Shown here piece by piece: positions 1 through 4,994 of a stretch of DNA of 6,217 bases. Position numbers and translations under genes: made by a program. Where the stretch lies: assembly GCA_038209555.1 (NCBI GenBank), contig JBBQXP010000131.1, positions 1 through 6,217 on the forward strand, given 5' to 3'. Source of the DNA: DASQGA01 sp038209555. GTDB taxonomy: Bacteria; Actinomycetota; Thermoleophilia; Gaiellales; Gaiellaceae. The notes below the pieces were generated by a model that worked only from the letters and a program-made list of their open reading frames with translations, was not told the origin of the DNA and ran no database searches. Within the stretch, counting starts at the first letter, position 1, and every line of letters begins with the position of its first letter.

Positions 1-7
1 CCCTCTC

Positions 8-26
8 TGCCAGAATCGGGTGAGAC
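8..26 (+). repeat. Left terminal inverted repeat of the IS3-family element
   Basis: It starts TGCCAG and contains the 10-bp core CGGGTGAGAC (17-26). The core recurs inverted at 1527-1536. The outer part matches the right end imperfectly (TGCCAGAAT against TGTCAAGC, read inward). Confidence 0.7.
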
Positions 27-60
27 GCGCCAGCTCCAGCATTAGCTGACCAGCGAGGGC

Positions 61-70
61 GGAGAGAGGA
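61..70 (+). promoter_or_regulatory. Ribosome binding site of orfA
   Basis: The purine run GGAGAGAGGA ends 8 bases before the ATG at 79. This decides for the start at 79 over the in-frame ATG at 127, which has no comparable Shine-Dalgarno sequence. Confidence 0.55.
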
Positions 71-78
71 TCACCGCG

Positions 79-510
79 ATGATCGAACCCTTGGCACCAC
101 GGCGGACGCTGGGCCATGCTGGCCCCATGCCCGACCCGGAGGTTCCCGAGCGGCCTGTCCGCCGGCGGTTCACGGCCGAGTACAAGCTGCGCGTCGTCGA
201 GGAGGCGAACGCGGCGATCGAGCCCGGGCAGGTCGGCGCGCTCCTGCGGCGCGAGGGCCTGTACAGCAGCCACCTCGTCGACTGGCGTCGGCAGTATCGC
301 CTCGGCGCGCTGTCGAGCCTGGCCCGTCCACGCGGCCGGCCGAAGCCGCATCCCCTGGCCGCCGAGAACGAGCAGCTGCGTCGGAGGAATGCCCGGCTCA
401 GCCAGCGCCTGACGGCCGCCGAACGGATCATCGAGATCCAGGGAAAAGTCTCCGAGCTCCTGGGGATCCCGCTCGCCCAGCGCAGCGACGACGACGAGAG
501 CGGGTCCTGA
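79..510 (+). CDS. IS3-family transposase OrfA (DNA-binding subunit)
   Basis: A 143-residue protein of the OrfA type. In this family OrfA binds the terminal repeats and, fused to OrfB, targets the DDE catalytic domain to them. Residues 30-75 look like the conserved N-terminal helix-turn-helix (FTAEYKLRVVEEA, then SSHLVDWRRQY). Residues 93-128 form a leucine-rich coiled coil (ENEQL, ARLSQRL, SELLG), as expected for the leucine zipper that mediates OrfA/OrfAB multimerisation. The start at 79 has a good Shine-Dalgarno; ATG 127 is the alternative. The stop TGA (508-510) shares its A with the orfB start. A slippery heptamer at 441-447 lies within codons 122-123, so part of translation may shift into orfB. 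It is the first gene of the element and co-transcribed with orfB. Confidence 0.88.
   Translation: MIEPLAPRRTLGHAGPMPDPEVPERPVRRRFTAEYKLRVVEEANAAIEPGQVGALLRREGLYSSHLVDWRRQYRLGALSSLARPRGRPKPHPLAAENEQLRRRNARLSQRLTAAERIIEIQGKVSELLGIPLAQRSDDDESGS
441..475 (+). promoter_or_regulatory. Probable programmed -1 frameshift signal, orfA to orfB
   Basis: GGGAAAA at 441-447 sits in the orfA frame as G GGA AAA, the X XXY YYZ phasing needed for simultaneous -1 slippage. The orfB frame is open from here to its own ATG at 510 (I read each codon from 444 and found no stop). Five bases downstream, CGAGC (453-457) can pair with GCTCG (471-475), a position typical of stimulatory stems, though the stem is short. 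Slippage would give an OrfAB protein of about 477 residues. IS3-family transposases are known to be made this way; use of this particular site is inference. Confidence 0.6.
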
Positions 511-1511
511 TGGAGACGGCCTTCGCGGTCGCCCCCGAGATCGGCCTGGCCCAGGCCTGCCGGGCGCTCGGGGTCTCGCGGGCGACGGCCTATCGCCACC
601 GATCGCCCAAGCCGCCAGCGACCCGTCGCCCGCGACGAGGCTCGCCGCTGGCCCTCACCGACGAAGAGCGGTCGGCGGTCCTCGCGCAGCTCCATGCCGA
701 GCGCTTCGTCGACGCCTCCCCGGCGGCCGTCTACGCGACCCTCCTCGACGAGGGCCGGTACCTCGCCTCGGAGCGGACGATGTACCGGATCCTCGCTGGC
801 CACGCCGAGGTCCGCGAGCGGCGGGCCCAGCGACGCCATCCGGCCTATGCGGCGCCGGAGCTCCTGGCCACCGCACCCAACGAGCTGTGGTCGTGGGACA
901 TCACCAAGTTGAAGGGTCCCGCCAAGTGGACCTGGTTCTATCTGTACGTCATCCTCGACGTCTTCTCCCGCTACGTCCCGGGCTGGATGGTGGCCACCCG
1001 CGAGAGCGCCGCCCTCGCCGAGCGGCTCATCGCCGACACGGTGGCCAAGGAGCGCGTCACCAGGGACACGCTCACGCTCCACGCCGACCGGGGCAGCTCG
1101 ATGAACTCCAAGCCGGTCGCGCTCCTGCTGGCCGACCTCGGCATCGTCAAGAGCCACAGCCGACCGCACACGAGCAACGACAATCCGTACTCCGAGGCCC
1201 ACTTCAAGACCCTCAAGTACCGGCCCGGCTTCCCGGATCGGTTCGGCTCGATCGAGGACGCGCGGGCCTTCTGCCAGCGGTTCTTCCCCTGGTACAACAC
1301 CGAGCATCGCCACTCGGGCATCGGGCTCATGACGCCGGCGATCGTCCATGCCGGCCTGGCGCCGGAGGTCCAGGCCGCCCGGGCGATCACCCTCAGCGAG
1401 GCCTACGCGGCGCATCCCGAGCGCTTCGTCCGTCGCGCACCGCGGCCACCCGATCTGCCGACTGCCGTCTGGATCAACCCGCCGCCGAAGACGGAGGTGC
1501 CGACTCAGTAA
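510..1511 (+). CDS. IS3-family transposase OrfB (DDE integrase catalytic domain)
   Basis: A 333-residue catalytic subunit that cuts and joins DNA at the IS ends. Residues 1-35 hold a helix-turn-helix-like segment (ACRALGVSRATAYRH). Residues 45-115 match the HTH_21-type region before the core. The RNase-H-fold integrase core follows: D130 in WSWDIT, D193 in HADRG and E229 in NPYSEAHFKTLK. The D193-E229 spacing of 35 residues is the DD35E signature, and the family's C-terminal block YNTEHRHSGIG is at 262-272. No frameshift or stop breaks it, so it appears intact. Its ATG overlaps the orfA stop by one base (TGATG), allowing termination-reinitiation, and it can also be entered by the upstream -1 frameshift. 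No strong ribosome binding site of its own is visible, which fits coupled translation. Confidence 0.93.
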   Translation: METAFAVAPEIGLAQACRALGVSRATAYRHRSPKPPATRRPRRGSPLALTDEERSAVLAQLHAERFVDASPAAVYATLLDEGRYLASERTMYRILAGHAEVRERRAQRRHPAYAAPELLATAPNELWSWDITKLKGPAKWTWFYLYVILDVFSRYVPGWMVATRESAALAERLIADTVAKERVTRDTLTLHADRGSSMNSKPVALLLADLGIVKSHSRPHTSNDNPYSEAHFKTLKYRPGFPDRFGSIEDARAFCQRFFPWYNTEHRHSGIGLMTPAIVHAGLAPEVQAARAITLSEAYAAHPERFVRRAPRPPDLPTAVWINPPPKTEVPTQ

Positions 1512-1526
1512 ACCGATGCGTTCGGT

Positions 1527-1544
1527 GTCTCACCCGGCTTGACA
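1527..1544 (+). repeat. Right terminal inverted repeat of the IS3-family element
   Basis: GTCTCACCCG at 1527-1536 is the inverted copy of the left-end core, followed by GCTTGACA to the presumed CA terminus at 1544. It begins 15 bases after the orfB stop. Confidence 0.7.
1539..1544 (+). promoter_or_regulatory. Outward-facing -35 box (TTGACA) at the right IS end
   Basis: A perfect TTGACA hexamer forms the last six bases of the element, pointing out into the nuclease remnant. IS3-family elements often carry a -35 in the right repeat that makes a hybrid promoter with flanking DNA or with the left end in the circular intermediate. No good -10 lies 16-18 bases downstream here (the nearest are weak, around AATTCG), nor at the matching distance inside the left end, so it may be only half a promoter. 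Confidence 0.3.
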
Positions 1545-2972
1545 GGTTCCGTCCGGGACAATTCGCGTGCTCGGGGCACGCGGCCCACCGGGGCTGACGT
1601 CGTCGACTATCTGGCCGGGCTAACAGGAGAGAGCCAATACTGGCCGACTGCCGCGGGGGTTCGTTCGTCGTTGCGGACATTGCCGGCGTACACAGTGTTT
1701 CCGCGGAGCAGGCTGCGCATGGTGCTCGAGGCCCTGGAGGCGGGTCTGTACAGCGGGCTCACCGAGAGGGTGGTGCTCCCGAACGACCTCACGATCGAGC
1801 ACGTGCTTCCCCAGGAGTGGTCGACCCACTGGCCACTCTCGGACGGCGTGGATCCGTTCCAGGGTCGGCTCGAACGCGACGTCGCCAAGCACCGGCTCGG
1901 CAACCTGACGCTTGTGACCGGGCGGCTGAATCCGAAGATGTCCAACGCGCCGTGGTCAGATAAGCAGGCGGCCCTTCGCGAGCACAGCGTGATGCGGATC
2001 TCGACCGACATTCGCAACGCGGAGCGCTGGGATGAGTCGGCGATCGCGGCCCGTTCCGAGCGGCTCGCCGACGCTGCTGTGGCGGTGTGGCCGAGGCCCA
2101 ACGATAGCGATGTGCCGTCGGATCAACCCGCGCCGGAAGCCTCGGCCGGCAGCGATTGGGCGCGACCTGCTGGCCCTCCCGATCCCGAGAACCCGTCGGC
2201 GTTCGCCCCGCCCCTCACAATCGCTGACGAAGTAGGGGTCGGCAAGGAGTTGCGTCGCATCATCCAGGTCACTCGTGAGCTTGGCCTGTTTCCGCGGCCC
2301 GACCGCTACAGCGTCATGGTCAGCCCGCCGGCTGACAAGCGGATGTACCTGTTCACAGTGTGGCTCCAGTGGGAGGAGAGCGGGTCGTTCCGCATCTGGA
2401 AGTCGCCGACCGCGTTTGCCAAGTGGATCCCGGGCGTGATGCTCGAAGGAGCCCAAGCCGCTCTCGGGTCGTCCGAAGAGGCCGGCGTCCTCCTCGCCAG
2501 GGACACTGAACCGCTGCTCGATGCGATCCGGAGTCTGGTACCGGCGGACTGGGCACCGCCGTCGTTCGAGGAACGCCGGGCAGAGCTGATGAACCTCGGC
2601 ATTGAGAGCGCGGATCAGCTCCCGGGTCAGATTCTCCGACTGATCGACCACCGGGCGGCGCCGTCACCCGAAATCGCCCTCCGGTTCGCGGCGGGCACGC
2701 TCGGTCTCGACGGCGCGGTCCTTCGGCCGCAGCAGAGCAAGGGCGATCCCTGGTATTTCCAGGTCCGACACCCGAAGTTCTCACAGGTTGTCGCTTACGC
2801 CCATCCGAGGCCAGGCGAGATCCGCATCGAGTACCGCCTGAACGCAACCCATGACACTTATGGAGTCGCAACGGCGCGCGACAATTTCTACGGGATCGTG
2901 CTGGTCGCCAGTGATGACGCGTCGGTCGCGGTCGCTATCCGCCTTCTTGGCGACGCGCTGGCGGCGCCCTGA
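1539..2972 (+). CDS. GmrSD/DUF262-type restriction nuclease, 5'-truncated: HNH (DUF1524) domain plus C-terminal extension
   Basis: The open frame of 477 codons is the C-terminal part of a GmrSD-like (DUF262 + DUF1524) protein, a family of modification-dependent or anti-phage nucleases. Residues 35-75 look like the end of the helical linker (YWPTAAGVRSSL, LRMVLEALEAGL). Residues 84-150 are the DUF1524 HNH nuclease: LTIEHVLPQ with E87-H88, then H118, LGNLTLVTG with N122, and LNPKMSN with N131 and N136. WPRP at 184-187 ends the domain. A Pro/Asp/Ser-rich linker (188-225) leads to about 250 residues I cannot assign, including LFTVWLQWEESGSFRIW (271-287) and WYFQVRHPKFSQVVAY (405-420). The DUF262 N-terminal half with its NTP-binding residues is absent. 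The only upstream start is a TTG inside the IS right end, with no Shine-Dalgarno; the next in-frame ATG is residue 61. I infer a gene beheaded by the IS and probably inactive, although the HNH residues are intact. Confidence 0.8.
   Translation: MTGSVRDNSRARGTRPTGADVVDYLAGLTGESQYWPTAAGVRSSLRTLPAYTVFPRSRLRMVLEALEAGLYSGLTERVVLPNDLTIEHVLPQEWSTHWPLSDGVDPFQGRLERDVAKHRLGNLTLVTGRLNPKMSNAPWSDKQAALREHSVMRISTDIRNAERWDESAIAARSERLADAAVAVWPRPNDSDVPSDQPAPEASAGSDWARPAGPPDPENPSAFAPPLTIADEVGVGKELRRIIQVTRELGLFPRPDRYSVMVSPPADKRMYLFTVWLQWEESGSFRIWKSPTAFAKWIPGVMLEGAQAALGSSEEAGVLLARDTEPLLDAIRSLVPADWAPPSFEERRAELMNLGIESADQLPGQILRLIDHRAAPSPEIALRFAAGTLGLDGAVLRPQQSKGDPWYFQVRHPKFSQVVAYAHPRPGEIRIEYRLNATHDTYGVATARDNFYGIVLVASDDASVAVAIRLLGDALAAP
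1564..1582. repeat. Short perfect hairpin near the IS junction
   Basis: CGCGTGC (1564-1570) and GCACGCG (1576-1582) form a 7-bp stem with loop TCGGG, starting 20 bases outside the IS3-family right end. There is no T-run after it, so it is not a typical terminator. It may simply be coding sequence of the nuclease remnant. Confidence 0.35.
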
Positions 2973-3179
2973 GCGGCGCCACACCGGGATTGGCAGGCGT
3001 CCGTGGCCGGTCGACCTGCTTAGGCCCGGTCAACTCGATCAGCCTACGCACGAGCGGATCGACGACATCGGGGCCGCGCATCGCGCCGAGCCGCCTGCTG
3101 AGATGCCGTCGGTCATGTCCCTCAATGCCCGTCGCCCAGGTTCCAGGGACTCATCGAACGCCTCGGTGAGGTTAGCCAT
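2935..3179 (-). pseudogene. Possible frameshifted small gene downstream of the cysteine-rich ORF
   Basis: Two short - strand frames overlap here. The first begins at ATG 3179, overlapping the stop of the upstream cysteine-rich ORF (ATGGCTAA), and reads MANLTEAFDESLEPGRRALR before ending at 3039. The second, ATG 3081 to stop 2935, gives 48 residues including DVVDPLVRRLIELTGPKQ and has protein-like codon use. A -1 shift around 3100-3115 would join them into one protein with a helix-rich, Arg/Leu-rich middle. They may be one gene broken by a single-base indel, two overlapping small genes, or chance. The 3' end overlaps the nuclease end by 38 bases in a convergent arrangement. I recognise no family. 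Confidence 0.22.
2963..2980. repeat. GC hairpin spanning the nuclease stop codon
   Basis: GGCGCC at 2963-2968 pairs with GGCGCC at 2975-2980 across a 6-base loop that holds the TGA stop (2970-2972). It is also part of a direct repeat of GCGGCGCC. No T-tract follows, so an intrinsic terminator is doubtful, but the site lies at the convergent end of the nuclease and the - strand small ORFs. Confidence 0.3.
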
Positions 3180-3536
3180 CGCCCGGGCTCGCCCAGGAAT
3201 GGTCGAACGCCTCGCCCGGGTAGACCCAGCCGAGGGTTCCACAGCAGTACACGCGCCCGTCCGGTCGGGGCGGGCTCGGCCAACCGCTGTGGCACGGCTC
3301 GTGATCGCATCTGGAGGAGCACACGACCTTGCCCCGAGCGTCAAAGCACACAGCACAACTCACTCGAGGCGGAACGGCCGGGTCGTCAGTCACGCGATAC
3401 CGGTTGGGTTGGGATCGGCTTGGAGGCTCACATTGAAGATCCTCGAGGTCTGTTGAGACAGCTCGGGCGTCACGATTGGTGTCTCTCCGCACCGCGCTGG
3501 ACTGCTGAGGGATACGGCGCGCCCCACGAGGGTGGC
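2973..3536. other. Interval between nuclease remnant and second IS, no convincing + strand gene
   Basis: The + strand frames here lack a recognisable domain, ribosome binding site or consistent codon bias. The only plausible coding signal is on the - strand (cysteine-rich ORF and the short frames after it). The part from about 3400 to 3536 holds nothing I can identify. The base composition is slightly less GC-rich than the flanking IS elements, consistent with different origin. Confidence 0.5.
3172..3393 (-). CDS. Small cysteine-rich hypothetical protein, possible zinc-binding knuckle
   Basis: About 73 residues from a GTG at 3393. There are seven cysteines in the central part: a CAVC pair, a single C after nine residues (VVCSSRC gives two), CHSGW, then an adjacent pair in VYCCGTLGWVYPGE. 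CxxC-type spacing with nearby histidines (DHEPCH) suggests a zinc ribbon or similar metal-binding fold; no function follows from this. Codon third positions are strongly GC-rich from 3393 to 3172 but not upstream, which is why I prefer this start to the GTG at 3492. The frame stays open upstream to 3536, the edge of the next IS, and meets a stop only inside that IS, so a longer gene may have been cut there. Its stop TAA overlaps the ATG of the next frame, as in a coupled operon. No clear Shine-Dalgarno is present. Confidence 0.4.
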   Translation of the reverse strand: MTDDPAVPPRVSCAVCFDARGKVVCSSRCDHEPCHSGWPSPPRPDGRVYCCGTLGWVYPGEAFDHSWASPGDG

Positions 3537-3560
3537 GTGGGGGTCAAAAACCCCGATTCG
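3537..3560 (+). repeat. Left inverted repeat of the single-ORF IS
   Basis: It starts GTGGGGGTC and ends GATTCG. Against the reverse complement of 4663-4686, 21 of 24 positions match; the mismatches are at positions 10, 16 and 18. Confidence 0.85.
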
Positions 3561-3578
3561 CGATCGGACAGCCCCCGG

Positions 3579-3584
3579 TACGAT
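3579..3584 (+). promoter_or_regulatory. Candidate leaderless promoter -10 box (TACGAT) of the transposase
   Basis: TACGAT fits the TANNNT -10 pattern and ends 6 bases before the ATG at 3591, which would place the transcription start at or next to the A of the start codon. No Shine-Dalgarno precedes this ATG, consistent with a leaderless mRNA as is common in high-GC actinomycetes. The -35 side is weak (TTCGCG at 3557-3562, 16-bp spacing). Confidence 0.4.
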
Positions 3585-3590
3585 CCGCCG

Positions 3591-4661
3591 ATGCTGTCCC
3601 TCCTCTACCTCGTCGTCCGGGTGCTCGCCCGTCTTTTCGTCGCCGGCGGCCGAGACGACGGGTCCAAGGACCTCGAGATCCTCGTCCTTCGCCATCAGCT
3701 CCGGGTCCTCCAGCGAACGTCGGGCCCACCGAAGCTCCGGGTCATCGATCGGATCCTGCTCGCCGCGGCCAGTCGGGTGATCCCGCGCGACCGCTGGGTG
3801 GCCTTCCTCGTCACTCCGGCGACCCTTCTCCGGTGGCATCGCGAACTCGTGAAGCGGAAGTGGACGTACGGAAGGGTCGGCCGGCCCGGACGGCCGCCGA
3901 TCGATCCGAACGTTCGGGACCTCATCTGTCGGCTGGCGCAGGAGAACCCCCGCTGGGGTTGCGTGCGGATCGGAGGCGAGCTCCGCAAGCTCGGCATCCG
4001 AGTGGGCGCGACGACGATCCGGACCGTACTCCGGACTGCGCGACTCGGTCCCGTCCCGCGGCGGACCGGACCGGGCTGGACGGAGTTCCTCCGGGCCCAA
4101 GCGGATGGGATCATCGCCTGTGACTTCTTCACCGTCGAGACAGCCTGGCTCCGGACGCTCTACGTCCTCGTGTTCATCGAGCTCGGCAGCCGGCGGATCC
4201 ACCTCAGCCCCTCCACCGCCCACCCCGACTCGGCCTGGGTCACCCAGCAGGCCCGCAACCTGGCCCTGGACCTCGACGACCGGTCAACCGCGATCCGGTT
4301 CCTCATCCGCGACCGGGACACGAAGTTCAGCCGGTCCTTCGACGCCGTCGTCCGCTCGGAGGGGGCGACGGTTATCCTGACGCCGATCCGGGCGCCGAAC
4401 GCTAATGCCTACGCTGAGCGCGTCATCGCGACGATCCGGGCCGAGTGCCTCGACTGGACGCTGATCCTTGGTCGGCGGCAGCTTGATCGAACACTCCGGA
4501 CGTATGCCGAGCACTACAACCGGGGGCGGCTCCATCGCGCCCTCGGCCTCGCGCCACCGCTGGCCGAAGCCGGGGACCCGACACCTGTGAGCCCTCCAGA
4601 TGTTCGCCGGCGGGACCTGCTCGGCGGCCCCATTCACGAGTACCACGGAGCCGCGGCGTGA
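3591..4661 (+). CDS. Integrase-core (rve) DDE transposase, single-ORF IS
   Basis: A 356-residue transposase. The N-terminus is the hydrophobic MLSLLYLVVRVLARLFV stretch seen in this group, followed by a helical DNA-binding region (about 30-85), a basic GRPGRPP segment (about 97-103) and NPRWG at 119-123, a block conserved before the catalytic core. Catalytic residues are D178 (IIACDFF), D241 in RDRDTKF (or D243) and E276 in NAYAERVI, followed by HYNRGRLHRALG near 308. It cuts and rejoins DNA at the 24-bp repeats. The frame is open further upstream to 3420, but that extension crosses the left inverted repeat and leaves the element, so ATG 3591 is the true start; the length fits the family. No disabling mutation is visible and the right repeat follows at once, so it looks potentially active. 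Confidence 0.92.
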   Translation: MLSLLYLVVRVLARLFVAGGRDDGSKDLEILVLRHQLRVLQRTSGPPKLRVIDRILLAAASRVIPRDRWVAFLVTPATLLRWHRELVKRKWTYGRVGRPGRPPIDPNVRDLICRLAQENPRWGCVRIGGELRKLGIRVGATTIRTVLRTARLGPVPRRTGPGWTEFLRAQADGIIACDFFTVETAWLRTLYVLVFIELGSRRIHLSPSTAHPDSAWVTQQARNLALDLDDRSTAIRFLIRDRDTKFSRSFDAVVRSEGATVILTPIRAPNANAYAERVIATIRAECLDWTLILGRRQLDRTLRTYAEHYNRGRLHRALGLAPPLAEAGDPTPVSPPDVRRRDLLGGPIHEYHGAAA

Positions 4662-4662
4662 T

Positions 4663-4686
4663 CGAATCTGAGTTTTCGACCCCCAC
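4663..4686 (+). repeat. Right inverted repeat of the single-ORF IS
   Basis: It begins CGAATC and ends GACCCCCAC, the inverted copy of 3537-3560 with three mismatches. It starts two bases after the transposase stop (4659-4661). Confidence 0.85.
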
Positions 4687-4880
4687 GGGCCGCGACAGCC
4701 GATCCGGCGGGCGGATCGCGACGGACGGCGGTTGCCGGGCACGCTGACGCCGGCCCTGCGAGCAGCAGCGGGACGCGGGCCGTCAGGCGAGCAGCGGGAT
4801 CGCCCGGAGCCTGGCGAGGGCGGTGGCCCAGCTGATCGCCCATGGCCAGCGCGCCGGCAGGGTTGGTGTCCCTAGGTGGC
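4687..4880. other. Spacer between the second IS and the IS1182-type element
   Basis: GC-rich DNA in which I find no frame with a recognisable protein, no RNA gene and no terminator with a T-run. The spacer contains the boundary of the old target DNA, and the left end of the next element lies at or just after its right edge. Confidence 0.45.
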
Positions 4881-4888
4881 TGGTGTGA

Positions 4889-4898
4889 AACGCGCGTT
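4889..4898. repeat. Perfect 10-bp palindrome AACGCGCGTT
   Basis: It is self-complementary over all ten bases and lies 9 bases before the candidate -35 of the IS1182-type transposase. It could be part of the terminal repeat or a binding site for a dimeric protein. Confidence 0.4.
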
Positions 4899-4914
4899 CT
4901 GACGGGCTGACGGG
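4899..4914 (+). repeat. Tandem 8-bp direct repeat (CTGACGGG twice)
   Basis: CTGACGGG at 4899-4906 is repeated immediately at 4907-4914. The second copy overlaps the candidate -35 box. Confidence 0.6.
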
Positions 4915-4936
4915 AGAGCGCGGGCGCAGCTACGAT
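4907..4936 (+). promoter_or_regulatory. Candidate promoter of the IS1182-family transposase
   Basis: CTGACG (4907-4912, four of six matches to TTGACA) is followed after 18 bases by TACGAT (4931-4936, four of six matches to TATAAT). This leaves a leader of about 50 bases before the ATG. The -10 is identical to that proposed for the preceding IS. Confidence 0.4.
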
Positions 4937-4982
4937 CCTCCTCGAGCAGCCCGCTGGTCGACCGGGGCGGGCCCGGATCGCA

Positions 4983-4986
4983 GGAG
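4983..4986 (+). promoter_or_regulatory. Ribosome binding site of the IS1182-family transposase
   Basis: GGAG, within CAGGAG, lies 8 bases before ATG 4995 and supports this start. Confidence 0.55.
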
Positions 4987-4994
4987 TGCAGCCG

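Larger units (their letters stand above)
8..1544 (+). mobile_element. IS3-family insertion sequence, apparently complete
   Basis: A two-ORF (orfA/orfB) element of about 1.54 kb with a DD35E transposase, the standard IS3-family plan. The ends are imperfect inverted repeats: CGGGTGAGAC at 17-26 is the exact reverse complement of GTCTCACCCG at 1527-1536, and both ends can be extended outward to a TG...CA terminus (TG at 8-9, CA at 1543-1544). The outer 8-9 bases align only with a one-base gap, so the boundaries could be off by a few bases. The 3-bp flanks (CTC at 5-7, GGT at 1545-1547) do not match, so no target duplication is visible. The element lies directly against the truncated nuclease gene that follows. 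Confidence 0.82.
3537..4686 (+). mobile_element. Single-ORF IS element (IS3/IS481-like integrase group), complete
   Basis: A compact element of 1150 bp bounded by 24-bp inverted repeats with 21 matches, enclosing one DDE transposase gene. The right repeat begins two bases after the stop codon. The base outside each repeat (C3536 and G4687) is also complementary, so the ends are ambiguous by one base. If the right end is 4687, GGC at 4688-4690 would match GGC at 3534-3536 as a 3-bp target duplication, but this depends on that choice. I place the element in the rve/integrase-core group near IS3 and IS481; the exact family name needs an ISfinder comparison. Confidence 0.85.

Noticed and set aside
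42..1415. A 457-codon open frame on the - strand across the IS3-type element
   Set aside because: It lies antisense to orfA and orfB, has Arg/Gly-rich low-complexity translation and no recognisable motif; it is a by-product of GC-rich codon usage in the real genes.
887..1597. A 236-codon + strand frame overlapping orfB
   Set aside because: Out of frame with the DD35E catalytic motifs and rich in Arg/Pro/His; a shadow of orfB.
1..1600. Target-site duplication of the IS3-type element
   Set aside because: The 3-bp flanks CTC and GGT differ, and shifting the ends by a few bases gave no convincing match.
2851..3456. A 201-codon + strand frame after the nuclease
   Set aside because: Overlaps the nuclease 3' end, has Arg/Ala/Ser-rich composition and no motif; the competing - strand frame has better codon bias and structured cysteines.
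3420..3590. Upstream extension of the second transposase by 57 codons
   Set aside because: It would cross the left inverted repeat and start outside the element; the family begins at the hydrophobic MLSLLY segment.
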